This document shows, in pieces, positions 1 through 8,311 of a DNA stretch of 64,000 nt (the first letter of the stretch is position 1; each line of letters begins with the position of its first letter). The notes beneath the pieces were generated by a model. It made no database searches. It had not been told where the DNA came from and saw only the letters and a list, made by a program, of their open reading frames with translations. The DNA is taken from the NCBI RefSeq assembly GCF_029213205.1, contig NZ_JARGNH010000002.1, forward strand, positions 1 to 64,000, written 5' to 3'. The stretch is from Pseudooceanicola sp. GTDB taxonomy: Bacteria; Pseudomonadota; Alphaproteobacteria; Rhodobacterales; Rhodobacteraceae. The position numbers and the translations under genes are program-made.

Positions 1-109
1 AAAATCATGCGTGTGGGAATCCCCGCGATTCAGGTTTTTGGCGGGACGCTTTAAGAAAATGGAGTTTCTTTTACTGGTGACGTCGTGAGTAGAAGCAAGG
101 AGCTATTGG

Positions 110-1132
110 ATGGCTGGGAGAAAAAACCACCACGTCTGGCGTATGTTGCAACGCGGGTTTGGCGAAAAAAGAGGTAAGGATCATCATATCTGGATTTACC
201 GTAAAGGTGAAAAGCCAAGTCCAAAGGGCACAGGCAACTTCGGTGTCGATAGGTTCTTTTACGGCCCAGAGGGATCGGAGACAGATAAACGCATCACTGA
301 GTTTGAAAACTCTGTGCAAAGTGACATTCAGGATGCGCGGAAATTGGAAAACGGAGCAGAGTTAGATGCGGCGTTTGTCGCCCCGCTAATCGCGCATCTT
401 GAGATTAGGTCAAACTTTCTGCGGTCAGAATTGTCGAACATGACTGAACGAATGTTCATGGCGTTGGACGAGCACTTTAGCTCAACGACGAAAGTGCAGG
501 CCATGATGAAGAACTATTTGGGGAAAAACCCGAAGAAGGTTGACGCATTTCTAGGCAAAAATTTCGTGCCCGTAGATCAACGCGACTATGTGTCAGAACT
601 GTTCGATACGTATATTGACAATCTTCCACCCAATACAGCGAGCGACCTGTTTGATGGAAAAATAGATGAAATTTTCAATATGGCGCAGCTTGTGCCTGAT
701 GGAATCAAAGAGGCCCATAACAAAGCGATCCTCTCGATCGAGCCAAACAGCCCACGCATCAAAGCGTTGGAGGAGTTTACCTACACAGTATACCGCCCCC
801 ATAGTGGGCAGTTAGTGCTTCCCGATACATGCGTTGCCTTTATTGGGCCTAAAAATGTCGCTCCATTTACTCAACCAAAAGACGACATGCAAACAGTGAT
901 CATTCCAATTTCAGCTGAGGTTGCAATCTTTGGTAAGAAAGGAAAGCAAAGGCCAATGGAGTTGAAAACGATTAATCGACTTCTCGCTGGCTGCGCTTAC
1001 GATGCCTTCATCGCAAAAATCGATGATCCTAAACTTGCGACGCTTGCGGGCAGGATCGGGAAGTATGCGAAGGTGATGAGCGATAAGGAAGTCCGCGAAT
1101 TATTCTCCTTTGAGCGAATGCTGTCAGATTAG
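110..1132 (+). CDS. Hypothetical protein, possibly DUF4238-like
   Basis: 340-aa soluble protein with no signal peptide or membrane segment. The N-terminus has a KNHHVWRMLQRGF stretch followed by an IWIYRKG strand. This resembles the N-terminal His-rich motif and following strand of DUF4238 proteins, but I recognise it only loosely. An AAGGAG box sits nine bases before the ATG, so the start is good. Base composition differs from everything downstream: the line 541-600 has 27 G/C of 60, against 37 of 60 in leuA at 2221-2280. That suggests recent transfer. DUF4238 proteins have no settled role and some sit in defence islands. The left neighbour is outside the window, so context cannot help. Confidence 0.75.
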   Translation: MAGRKNHHVWRMLQRGFGEKRGKDHHIWIYRKGEKPSPKGTGNFGVDRFFYGPEGSETDKRITEFENSVQSDIQDARKLENGAELDAAFVAPLIAHLEIRSNFLRSELSNMTERMFMALDEHFSSTTKVQAMMKNYLGKNPKKVDAFLGKNFVPVDQRDYVSELFDTYIDNLPPNTASDLFDGKIDEIFNMAQLVPDGIKEAHNKAILSIEPNSPRIKALEEFTYTVYRPHSGQLVLPDTCVAFIGPKNVAPFTQPKDDMQTVIIPISAEVAIFGKKGKQRPMELKTINRLLAGCAYDAFIAKIDDPKLATLAGRIGKYAKVMSDKEVRELFSFERMLSD

Positions 1133-1377
1133 GCACCTTGCAGATGTGCTTCATTGTTGTGATGGTCGCAGACAGCGAATTCGTTGGCCACCAGATTTTG
1201 CCCGTGCGGCGAAAGTCTGATCTGGTGAAGCGGCAGCGCGGCGATTGACGGCATCGGCGAGGTCGGCTCAGGGCCGAGCATTGCCGTGAAACCGGTGCCG
1301 CACAAATGCCCGCCCCCGCCGCACCGCAGCATCTTTTTCGCCTTCTCAAGCCCGCCGCCCCGCGTTATAGAAGCCGC

Positions 1378-1464
1378 ATGATGACTTTGGCCCATATCGC
1401 GACCCCTGCCCGCCTCTCCGGCGGTTTGTTGCTGGCTGGCCTGCTTCTCCTAATCCGCCTCTGA
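1378..1464 (+). CDS. Leucine-rich leader peptide upstream of leuA
   Basis: A 28-codon ORF starts at ATG 1378 (or 1381) and ends at TGA 1464, 76 bases before leuA. It contains ten leucine codons, most of them in the tail GGLLLAGLLLLIRL. The run includes the uncommon codon CTA next to CTT and CTC. The stop codon lies inside the 5' arm of a hairpin (see 1458-1510). Such peptides sense charged tRNA-Leu: a ribosome stalling on Leu codons changes the folding of downstream RNA and so leuA transcription. The ORF, its codons and the hairpin are visible; attenuation itself is inferred. It has no strong Shine-Dalgarno (upstream is GTTATAGAAGCCGC). Confidence 0.7.
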   Translation: MMTLAHIATPARLSGGLLLAGLLLLIRL

Positions 1465-1510
1465 GCGTGCCTTTCGGCGCGACCGCTCAGAGGGGACGCC
1501 TTTTCGCGCC
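1458..1510 (+). promoter_or_regulatory. Candidate leuA attenuator structures
   Basis: A perfect 10-bp stem, CCTCTGAGCG (1458-1467) with CGCTCAGAGG (1484-1493), begins within the last codons of the leader peptide. A second perfect pairing, GGCGCGA (1476-1482) with TCGCGCC (1504-1510), uses the loop of the first. Both cannot form as simple nested hairpins. There is no strong U-run after either, so it is unclear which is the terminator. The placement fits ribosome-mediated attenuation of leuA. Confidence 0.5.
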
Positions 1511-1540
1511 AAGGCATCTGGAGAATAGAGAGATTTCAAA

Positions 1541-3106
1541 ATGACCAAGACATCCAAACAGGACCGCGTCCTGATTTTCGACACCACTCTGCGTGACGGC
1601 GAACAAAGCCCCGGCGCGACGATGAGCCATGAGGAAAAGCTGGAGATCGCAGCCCTGCTCGACGAGATGGGCGTTGATGTGATCGAGGCCGGGTTCCCGA
1701 TCGCCTCTGAGGGCGATTTCCGCGCGGTCGCAGAGATCGCCAAGAATTCGGTGAATTCGGTGATCTGCGGGCTGAGCCGGGCCCAGCTGCCCGATATCGA
1801 CCGCGCCTGGGAGGCGATCCAGCACGCCCGCCAGCCCCGGATCCACACCTTTATCGGCACCTCGCCGCTGCACCGGTCGATCCCGAACCTGAGCATGGAC
1901 GAGATGGCCGAGCGGATTCACGGCACCGTCACCCACGCCCGCAACCTCTGTGACGATGTGCAATGGTCGCCGATGGATGCGACCCGGACCGAGCATGATT
2001 ACCTCTGCCGCGTCGTCGAAATCGCGATCAAGGCCGGGGCAACCACCATCAATATCCCCGACACCGTCGGCTATACCGCGCCGCGTGAAAGCGCCGATCT
2101 GATCCGGATGCTGATCGAAAAGGTGCCGGGCGCCGACCAGGTGGTCTTTGCCACCCATTGCCACAACGATCTGGGCATGGCGACCGCCAACAGCCTGGCC
2201 GCGGTCGAGGCCGGGGCGCGGCAGATCGAATGCACGATCAATGGCCTGGGCGAACGGGCCGGCAATACCGCGCTGGAAGAGGTGGTGATGGCGCTGAAGG
2301 TGCGCAATGACATCATGCCCTATCAGACCAAGATCGACACCACCAAGATCATGAACCTCAGCCGCCGGGTGGCGGCGGTTTCGGGCTTTGCGGTGCAGTT
2401 CAACAAGGCGATCGTCGGCAAGAACGCTTTTCTGCATGAAAGCGGCATCCACCAGGACGGGGTGCTGAAGAACGTCGAAACCTTTGAAATCATGAAGCCG
2501 TCGGATATTGGCCTGAACGAGGACAATATCGTTCTGGGCAAGCATTCGGGCCGCGCCGCCCTGCGCTCCAAGCTGAAGAACCTCGGCATCGAGATGGGTG
2601 AGAACCAGCTGAAGGACGTGTTTGTCCGGTTCAAGGATTTGGCCGACCGCAAGAAAGAGGTCTATGACGAGGACCTGATCGCGCTGGTGCAGGTGGCCGA
2701 GGATGCCGGCGCCGACCGGCTGTCGCTGAAACGCCTGCGGGTGGTCTGTGGCACCGAAGGCCAGGAGGCCGAGATGACGATGATCGTGGACGGAGAGGAA
2801 AAATCCTTCTCCTCCTCCGGCGATGGCCCGGTCGATGCCGCGTTCAACTGCGTCAAGGCGATCTTTCCGCATGAGGCGCGCCTGCAGCTCTACCAGGTGC
2901 ATGCGGTGACCGAGGGCACCGATGCCCAGGCGACGGTTTCGGTGCGTCTGGCCGAGGATGGCCGCATCGTCACCGGCCAGTCGGCGGATACCGACACCGT
3001 GGTGGCCAGCGTCAAGGCCTATATCCACGCGCTGAACCGGCTGCTGGTGCGGCGCGGCAAGGCCGGGTCCGACGCCAAAGAGATTTCTTACAAAGACGTC
3101 TCGTAA
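1541..3106 (+). CDS. leuA: 2-isopropylmalate synthase
   Basis: Condenses acetyl-CoA with 2-oxoisovalerate, the first committed step of leucine synthesis; cytosolic. At 521 aa it has the usual length of the bacterial enzyme with a regulatory tail. The DRE-TIM catalytic domain shows DTTLRDGEQSPG at residues 14-25, the metal-binding HCHND at 206-210 and GLGERAGN near 235-242. A LeuA dimerisation/leucine-feedback domain follows from about residue 380 to 510. It begins 76 bases after a leucine-rich leader peptide and ends before a strong terminator, so it looks like a single-gene transcript under attenuation. cimA at 39261-40883 is a paralogue with a different substrate. Confidence 0.97.
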   Translation: MTKTSKQDRVLIFDTTLRDGEQSPGATMSHEEKLEIAALLDEMGVDVIEAGFPIASEGDFRAVAEIAKNSVNSVICGLSRAQLPDIDRAWEAIQHARQPRIHTFIGTSPLHRSIPNLSMDEMAERIHGTVTHARNLCDDVQWSPMDATRTEHDYLCRVVEIAIKAGATTINIPDTVGYTAPRESADLIRMLIEKVPGADQVVFATHCHNDLGMATANSLAAVEAGARQIECTINGLGERAGNTALEEVVMALKVRNDIMPYQTKIDTTKIMNLSRRVAAVSGFAVQFNKAIVGKNAFLHESGIHQDGVLKNVETFEIMKPSDIGLNEDNIVLGKHSGRAALRSKLKNLGIEMGENQLKDVFVRFKDLADRKKEVYDEDLIALVQVAEDAGADRLSLKRLRVVCGTEGQEAEMTMIVDGEEKSFSSSGDGPVDAAFNCVKAIFPHEARLQLYQVHAVTEGTDAQATVSVRLAEDGRIVTGQSADTDTVVASVKAYIHALNRLLVRRGKAGSDAKEISYKDVS

Positions 3107-3128
3107 ACATTGCCCATTTAAACCATCT

Positions 3129-3168
3129 GCCGCCCCCGCGCCCACAAGGGCCGGGGGCGGCTTGTTTT
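3129..3168 (+). terminator. Rho-independent terminator after leuA
   Basis: Ten-bp perfect stem GCCGCCCCCG (3129-3138) with CGGGGGCGGC (3152-3161), followed by TTGTTTT. It lies 22 bases after the leuA stop. Confidence 0.8.
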
Positions 3169-3200
3169 CATGCTCGTGCCAATTGGTTTCATGCTCGTGC
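3166..3200. repeat. Two direct copies of a 14-bp motif
   Basis: TTTCATGCTCGTGC occurs at 3166-3179 and again at 3187-3200, a 21-base period (about two helical turns). The pair lies between the leuA terminator and the nitronate monooxygenase gene, so it could be a tandem operator for the latter. No palindrome is obvious. Confidence 0.6.
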
Positions 3201-3274
3201 TAAATCGTCTCCGTTGACTTCCCCTTGCCCGGCATTACCCGGTATATCGGCCCCGACCAAAGGGAGGAGTCACA

Positions 3275-4255
3275 ATGCTCAAGACACGCTTTACCGAATT
3301 GATGGGGATCGAGCATCCAATCGTTCAGGGCGGGATGCAATGGGTGGCACGGGCCGAACTGGCTGCCGGTGTCTCCAACGGCGGTGGCCTGGGCATCATG
3401 ACCGCGCTGACCCAGCCAACCCCGGATGACCTGATTAAAGAGGTCGCGCGCTGCCGCACGATGACCGACAAACCGTTCGGGGTGAACCTGACCATCCTGC
3501 CGTCGCTGCGCCCGATTCCGCATAAGGAATACGCCCAGGCGATCATCGACAGCGGCGTCAAGATCGTCGAGACGGCTGGCAACAACCCCGGTGAATTCAT
3601 CGACATGTTCAAGGCCGCCGGAATCAAGGTGGTTCACAAATGCACCGCTGTCCGCCACGCGCTGACCGCGCAACGGCTGGGGGTCGATGCGATTTCCATC
3701 GACGGGTTCGAATGCGCGGGCCATGTCGGTGAGGATGACATCACCAACCAGATTCTGATCCCGCTGGCGGTTGACGCGCTGGATATCCCGGTGATCGGCT
3801 CCGGTGGTTTTGGCGAGGGGCGGCAACTGGCCGCAGCGCTGGCGCTGGGGGCCGAAGGGGTCAACATGGGCACCCGCTTCATGGCGACCAAAGAGGCGCC
3901 GATCCACGACAAGGTGAAACAGCGCCTGGTCGATGCCGGCGAACGCGACAGCCTGCTGATCATGCGCGCCCTGCGCAACACCAGCCGGGTGTTCCGCAAC
4001 GAGGTCGCCGAAGAGGTCGCCCGGATCGAAAAGGAAAAGGGCCTCAACTTCAAGATCGAGGACGTCGCCCATCTGGTTGCCGGCGCGCGCGGGCGCCATG
4101 TCTATGACGATGGCGATTCCGAACAGGGTATGTGGTCGGCCGGCATGGTCGCCGGGGTGATCCATGATGTGCCGAGCTGCAAAGAGTTGATCGAGCGCAT
4201 CGTCAGTGACGCCGAGGCGGTGATCAAGGGCCGTCTGCAATCTCTGGTGGCCTGA
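3275..4255 (+). CDS. Nitronate monooxygenase (2-nitropropane dioxygenase family)
   Basis: FMN-dependent TIM-barrel enzyme expected to oxidise alkyl nitronates to carbonyl compounds and nitrite. The 326-aa protein opens with the family's TRFTELMGIEHPIVQGGM segment. It has GFECAGHVGED near residues 144-153, where His150 matches the catalytic histidine, and the phosphate-binding IGSGGFGEGRQ and GVNMGTRF motifs follow. GGGAGGAG precedes the ATG. It stands alone between the leuA terminator and an inverted repeat at 4278-4305. Some homologues in alphaproteobacteria sit in fatty-acid catabolic loci, but nothing here ties it to the acyl-CoA synthetase 1.2 kb downstream. Confidence 0.9.
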   Translation: MLKTRFTELMGIEHPIVQGGMQWVARAELAAGVSNGGGLGIMTALTQPTPDDLIKEVARCRTMTDKPFGVNLTILPSLRPIPHKEYAQAIIDSGVKIVETAGNNPGEFIDMFKAAGIKVVHKCTAVRHALTAQRLGVDAISIDGFECAGHVGEDDITNQILIPLAVDALDIPVIGSGGFGEGRQLAAALALGAEGVNMGTRFMATKEAPIHDKVKQRLVDAGERDSLLIMRALRNTSRVFRNEVAEEVARIEKEKGLNFKIEDVAHLVAGARGRHVYDDGDSEQGMWSAGMVAGVIHDVPSCKELIERIVSDAEAVIKGRLQSLVA

Positions 4256-4277
4256 GCCAGCTGCCATCACTCGCAAA

Positions 4278-4305
4278 TGGACAGGCGGTCGCGATCGCCT
4301 GTCCA
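4278..4305 (+). terminator. Hairpin after nitronate monooxygenase gene
   Basis: Perfect 10-bp inverted repeat TGGACAGGCG (4278-4287) and CGCCTGTCCA (4296-4305) with an 8-base loop, 23 bases past the stop codon. No U-run follows, so termination is likely but unproved. Confidence 0.5.
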
Positions 4306-4407
4306 GTGCCACAACCTGGCACCAGCCTGCCCCCTGCACGCCATATTGCCGCCCGGGTTATCCTCTAGATCAACCCCAAGGCAGCCCGCAACAGCAGGAG
4401 GATGGGT

Positions 4408-4836
4408 GTGAAAAGTCGCATTATTTCAATTGTCGGTCTGGTCCTGTTCGCGGTCTGCGCCCTGTTCTGGGCGGATTGCTATACATATATGAAATCGGCC
4501 CATGACGTGGGCGAAGAATTTGCCATTCAGGATTACGCCAAATCGCTCGGCAACCGGCTTGCGGGGCGCCAGGACGCCGCTGCAATGCGCCGCGAACGCC
4601 GGGCCATCGAGGCCGCCAAGGCAGCGCCCGCCGTCGCCTTCAGTGTTGAAAAGCTGAATGGCGTTGCCCCGACGATGCCCGAGTTCAAATCCGTCGATAG
4701 CGCCAAGCCCGAGAGCGGCCAGGCGACGACCGGTGCGATGGCGACTGGCTCTGGCGGGATCCGCTTTATCGGTGTTGCGAATGCCTCAGGCTGTGCGATG
4801 GTTGGCAGCGTGAAACGCTGTCGCGTCGGCGGCTGA
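4408..4836 (+). CDS. Small membrane-anchored protein of unknown function
   Basis: About 142 aa. Residues 4-22 (RIISIVGLVLFAVCALFWA) form one membrane segment or uncleaved signal, followed by a charged, probably coiled region rich in Arg/Ala/Glu (about 50-75). The C-terminus is low-complexity Ala/Gly/Ser with a Cys pair in ANASGCAMVGSVKRC. An AGGAGG box ends directly against the ATG at 4402, leaving no spacing, while the in-frame GTG at 4408 has six bases; I therefore prefer GTG. I do not recognise the family. The C-terminal part is probably periplasmic. Confidence 0.65.
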   Translation: MKSRIISIVGLVLFAVCALFWADCYTYMKSAHDVGEEFAIQDYAKSLGNRLAGRQDAAAMRRERRAIEAAKAAPAVAFSVEKLNGVAPTMPEFKSVDSAKPESGQATTGAMATGSGGIRFIGVANASGCAMVGSVKRCRVGG

Positions 4837-4905
4837 TTGCATGGATCTTGCAGCACCCCGGCCCTTGACCAGATCGCGCCCATGTCTTACCCAGCGGTCA
4901 GGCGC

Positions 4906-4979
4906 GCGGGCGTTGTGTAATGGTAAGACCTCAGCCTTCCAAGCTGATGATACGGGTTCGATTCCCGTCGCCCGCTCCA
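4906..4979 (+). tRNA. tRNA-Gly (anticodon TCC)
   Basis: Complete cloverleaf with encoded CCA: acceptor GCGGGCG pairs with CGCCCGC, the anticodon stem TCAGC/GCTGA encloses the loop CTTCCAA, and the T-stem is ACGGG/CCCGT around TTCGATT. Reads glycine GGA/GGG codons. A TTGACC box at 4865-4870 with TTACC about 17 bases further is a plausible promoter. Confidence 0.95.
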
Positions 4980-4993
4980 TCGCCAAATGGCGA

Positions 4994-5389
4994 TCAGAAC
5001 ATCCCGTTTGAATTGGCGCTTTCGCTTGGCAGCTGCTGCAGCACATCCCAGTGCTCGACAATCTTGCCCGCGCCATCCAGCCGAAAAATGTCGATCCCGG
5101 CATATTCCAACCCGCCCGGCCAGGTCTGGTGGCAATGCAGGATCACGTGATCGCCCTCGGCAAAGGCGCGCTTCACCTCGACATGCTTGCCAGGATATTC
5201 CGCCGCCATCCGGTCGAAATAAGCGATGAACCCCTGTTTGCCGTCGCTGACATGCGGATTGTGCTGGGTATAGCTGGCGCCGCCATAGCGCCGCATCGCC
5301 TCGCCCGGGCGACATTCGTTGAACATCATCTGGTAGAACCAGATCACATTGGCCTTGTTGCGTTCCAACACTTGCGCGTTTGTCGACAT
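4994..5389 (-). CDS. NTF2-like / SnoaL-like protein
   Basis: 131-aa single-domain protein of the nuclear transport factor 2 fold. The pattern YTQHNPHVSDGKQGFIAYF, then EVKRAFAEGDHVILHCHQ and YAGIDIFRLDGAGKIVEHWDV, is typical of SnoaL-like ester cyclases and related predicted isomerases or hydrolases. The His in QHNP and the Asp in HWDV are the usual pocket residues. The specific reaction cannot be told. It diverges from the acyl-CoA synthetase gene across 116 bases, so the two may share a control region. Confidence 0.85.
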   Translation of the reverse strand: MSTNAQVLERNKANVIWFYQMMFNECRPGEAMRRYGGASYTQHNPHVSDGKQGFIAYFDRMAAEYPGKHVEVKRAFAEGDHVILHCHQTWPGGLEYAGIDIFRLDGAGKIVEHWDVLQQLPSESANSNGMF

Positions 5390-5505
5390 CTGCCCCGCCC
5401 CCCGATCTGCGCCTGCCTTGGCGTTGTCCTTGCATTACCGCTGGCTGTCGCGCATTTTTAAAGAGTCCAGCGTATCAGGATATTGGGAGGATGGGGAGGA
5501 AGACC

Positions 5506-7404
5506 ATGACATTCGCAACCAAGGCGGACGCCTTCGCCTACGAACTGGAAATGCCATGGGAGGATCGCGACGTTCCGAGCACGATCTATGGCTTGCTCAA
5601 TCGGACAGCAACCGCGTTTCCGAACCATGACGCCATCACCTATCAGCTGGAATCAGGCCCGACCGACCCGGCCGAAACCCTGAGCTGGTCGGAGCTGAAG
5701 GCCAAGGTCTGTCAGACCGCCAACCTGTTCCGCTCGCTCGGCATTGGCGAAACCGATGTGGTCGCGCTGGTGTTGCCGAATGCCACCGAAACCGTGCTGA
5801 CCATCCTCGGCGGGATGATCGCGGGCATCGTCAATCCGATCAACCCGCTGCTGGAACCGGAACAGATCGGCGCCATCCTGCGCGAGACCAACGCCAAGGT
5901 CGTTGTCACGCTGAAGAATTTCCCGAAGACCGACGTCGCCCAGAAAACCGCCGAAGCGGTGCGCCATGCACCCAATGTGCACACCATCCTGACGGTTGAC
6001 CTCAACCGCTATCTGAAACCGCCAAAAAGCTGGATCGTGCCGCTGATCCGACCTGCGGTGCACGGCAATCACCATGCCGATGTGCGCAGCTTCAACAAGG
6101 AAATCGCCAAGCAACCGACCGAGCTGAGCTTTCCCGACAGCGCCGGTGACCGGGTTGCGGCCTATTTCCATACCGGTGGCACCACCGGCATGCCGAAAGT
6201 GGCGCAGCACAGCTATTCCGGGATGATTTACAACGGCTGGATCGGCCACACCCTGCTCTATACCGAAGACGACAACATCATCTGTCCGCTGCCGCTGTTC
6301 CATGTCTTTGCCTGCCATGTGATCCTGATGGCCGCCGTAGCCTCGGGCGCGCATGTGGTGTTTCCGACGCCTGCCGGTTATCGCGGCGACGGCGTGTTTC
6401 AGAATTTCTGGAAGCTCTGCGAGCGTTGGAAGATCAGCTTTATCATCATCGTGCCAACCGCGATTTCCGCGCTGATGCAACGCCCGGTCGATGCCGATGT
6501 CTCAACCGTCAAGACCGCTTTCTCGGGCTCGGCGCCGCTGCCGAAAGAATTGTTCCATCGCTTTGAAAAGGCGGCAGGAATCGAGATCATCGAAGGCTAT
6601 GGCCTGACCGAGGCGACCTGTCTGGTGTCCTGCAACCCGACCGACGGGGTCAAGAAAATCGGGTCGGTCGGCATCGCCTTTCCCTATACCGACATTCGGA
6701 TTTTCGACCATTCACAGCCTGAACTTCGCGAATGTGAGGTCGATGAGGTCGGCGAAATCTGCGTCTCGAACCCCGGCGTCAGCCCGGGATCGACCTATAC
6801 CGAAGAGATCAAGAACCGCGACCTCTATCATCCGGGGGTCGAGATCAACCAGCTGTACCTGCGCACCGGCGATCTGGGCCGGATCGACGCCGATGGCTAT
6901 CTCTGGATCACCGGCCGGGCCAAGGACCTGATCATTCGCGGCGGCCATAATATCGATCCGGCGGAAATCGAGGATGCGCTGCTGTCGCATCCCGCCGTCG
7001 CCTTTGCCGGGGCCATCGGCCAGCCCGATGCCCATGCCGGTGAATTGCCCTGCGCCTATGTCGAACTGGTCGAAGGCGCCAACGTCACCGAGGCCGAGCT
7101 TCTGGACCACGCCGAGCGGCATATTCACGAACGCGCGGCCTATCCGAAGCATGTCGAGATCCTTGCCGAATTGCCAAAAACCGCCGTCGGCAAGGTGTTC
7201 AAGCCGGACCTGCGCAAACGGGCGATCAAACGGGTCTATAACGCGGCGCTGGACAAGGCCGGGGTTGCGGTACGGGTGATCGAGGTCGTCGACGACAAGA
7301 AACGTGGCCTGACCGCGCGACTGGAAAAGACCGGCAGCGTCGATGATGATGCCATCACTGCGGTCCTGGGCAGCTTTACCCGGCCCTGGGAATGGGCGGA
7401 TTGA
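5506..7404 (+). CDS. Acyl-CoA synthetase (AMP-binding family)
   Basis: Activates a carboxylic acid to its acyl-AMP and then acyl-CoA. From ATG 5506 it has 632 aa, longer than the common 500-560 aa. The ATP loop HTGGTTGMPK lies near residue 224, GYGLTEATC near 364, TGDLGRID near 453, the hinge GRAKDLIIRGGHN after it, and the C-terminal catalytic lysine in KTAVGKVFK near 565. The start with GGGGAGGAAG six bases upstream is preferred; the frame stays open back to 5380, but that part overlaps the divergent NTF2-like gene. The GNAT gene overlaps its end by 13 bases. A CYP153-like P450 nearby suggests hydrocarbon or fatty-acid substrates; this is inference. Confidence 0.9.
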   Translation: MTFATKADAFAYELEMPWEDRDVPSTIYGLLNRTATAFPNHDAITYQLESGPTDPAETLSWSELKAKVCQTANLFRSLGIGETDVVALVLPNATETVLTILGGMIAGIVNPINPLLEPEQIGAILRETNAKVVVTLKNFPKTDVAQKTAEAVRHAPNVHTILTVDLNRYLKPPKSWIVPLIRPAVHGNHHADVRSFNKEIAKQPTELSFPDSAGDRVAAYFHTGGTTGMPKVAQHSYSGMIYNGWIGHTLLYTEDDNIICPLPLFHVFACHVILMAAVASGAHVVFPTPAGYRGDGVFQNFWKLCERWKISFIIIVPTAISALMQRPVDADVSTVKTAFSGSAPLPKELFHRFEKAAGIEIIEGYGLTEATCLVSCNPTDGVKKIGSVGIAFPYTDIRIFDHSQPELRECEVDEVGEICVSNPGVSPGSTYTEEIKNRDLYHPGVEINQLYLRTGDLGRIDADGYLWITGRAKDLIIRGGHNIDPAEIEDALLSHPAVAFAGAIGQPDAHAGELPCAYVELVEGANVTEAELLDHAERHIHERAAYPKHVEILAELPKTAVGKVFKPDLRKRAIKRVYNAALDKAGVAVRVIEVVDDKKRGLTARLEKTGSVDDDAITAVLGSFTRPWEWAD

Positions 7405-7979
7405 TCCGCGACGCCAAACCGCGGGACGCGGGGTTTCTGGCCTGGGTCAAGGACGCGGCAACCGAGGGCTTGCCGCGTCTGACTCGTCGCCAGGGCGCCG
7501 CCAATCCCGATCAGGCCGAACAGGCCTGGTGGGACGAGGCCCGCGCCGCTTTCGCCGGCGAAGACGACAAGATGAGTCACCGCAATTGCCAACTGGCCGA
7601 GGTCGCCGGACACCCGGCTGGCTGCGTCATTGCCTATGTCCAGACCGAGGTGAGCCCGCCAGGCCCCGACACCCCGGCGGTCCTGGTTCCGCTCCGCGGA
7701 TTGCTGCGTGCGACCCCCGGCTCTCTTTATATCGACAGCATCGCGGTCAGTGCCGACTATCGCCAGCAGGGTCTGGCCCGAGCGCTGCTGAATGCGGCTG
7801 AAATCCGCGCCCGCGCCCTCGGCCAGCCCCGGCTGACGCTGATCGCGCTGTCATCAAACACCGCCGCCCGGCCGCTCTATGCCGATATCGGCTATCGCGA
7901 CATCGCCCAGGCGGCGCTGCTGCCCTCCTATTGGGCACCCGAGGCCGATGCGGCCTTTCTGATGGAAAAGCTTCTGTAA
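7392..7979 (+). CDS. GNAT family N-acetyltransferase
   Basis: 195-aa acetyl-CoA-dependent transferase. The fold's hallmark is visible as SLYIDSIAVSADYRQQGLARALLNAAEIRARALG (about 115-150), where RQQGLARALL is the acetyl-CoA pyrophosphate loop. The C-terminal strand reads LIALSSNTAARPLYADIGYRD. The acceptor is unknown. It overlaps the 3' end of the acyl-CoA synthetase gene by 13 bases and is surely cotranscribed with it. Confidence 0.9.
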   Translation: MGGLIRDAKPRDAGFLAWVKDAATEGLPRLTRRQGAANPDQAEQAWWDEARAAFAGEDDKMSHRNCQLAEVAGHPAGCVIAYVQTEVSPPGPDTPAVLVPLRGLLRATPGSLYIDSIAVSADYRQQGLARALLNAAEIRARALGQPRLTLIALSSNTAARPLYADIGYRDIAQAALLPSYWAPEADAAFLMEKLL

Positions 7980-8311
7980 CGCAGCCCCCCGACCCTGCCC
8001 AAGGTCGCCACGGCCATCCTGTTCCTCACCTTACTCCAGTCCAGCACGGGGACCGGCATCGCCATGGCGAGGGATGGCGCGCGCGCCCCGCGATTTTCCC
8101 GATGCGATGCCGCGCAGCTTGTCGATCTTGATCGGCGTGCAGCCACAAGGGCAGATGTTTCTGCCGACCCTCTTTGCTGTTCGGCGTGACTTCGCTTCTC
8201 TGATCCATGGTCATCTATTGTCGCACCCCTAACCACTTGCCACCACGGCGCTGAGCGGGTTCACTATGTGCATGCCCCATCGCGAGGGTGTTGCTGGAGG
8301 GGAGGCCTGCA
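7980..8311. other. 332-base gap without a confident gene
   Basis: No gene can be supported here. On the minus strand ATG 8208 opens a 60-codon frame beginning MDQRSEVTPNSKEGRQKHLPLWL. Its second half reads better in another frame (IDKLRGIASGKSRGARAI, ending at TAA 8026-8028). This looks like a small gene with a frameshift, or chance. The right end holds the GGAGGGGAGG ribosome site of the P450 gene. Confidence 0.4.

Noticed and set aside
1-54. Possible 3' end of an upstream gene (frame ending RVGIPAIQVFGGTL at TAA 52-54)
   Set aside because: Only 18 codons are in the window and no family is recognisable.
110-1132. Calling the first gene a defence system component
   Set aside because: The DUF4238 resemblance is loose and no partner gene is in view.
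4887-5435. 182-codon minus-strand frame covering tRNA-Gly and the NTF2-like gene
   Set aside because: It overlaps a structural tRNA and lies out of frame with a recognisable NTF2-like protein.
8026-8208. 60-codon minus-strand ORF beginning MDQRSEVTPNSK
   Set aside because: Its second half looks non-coding and a better frame lies one base away; too weak to call a gene or pseudogene.
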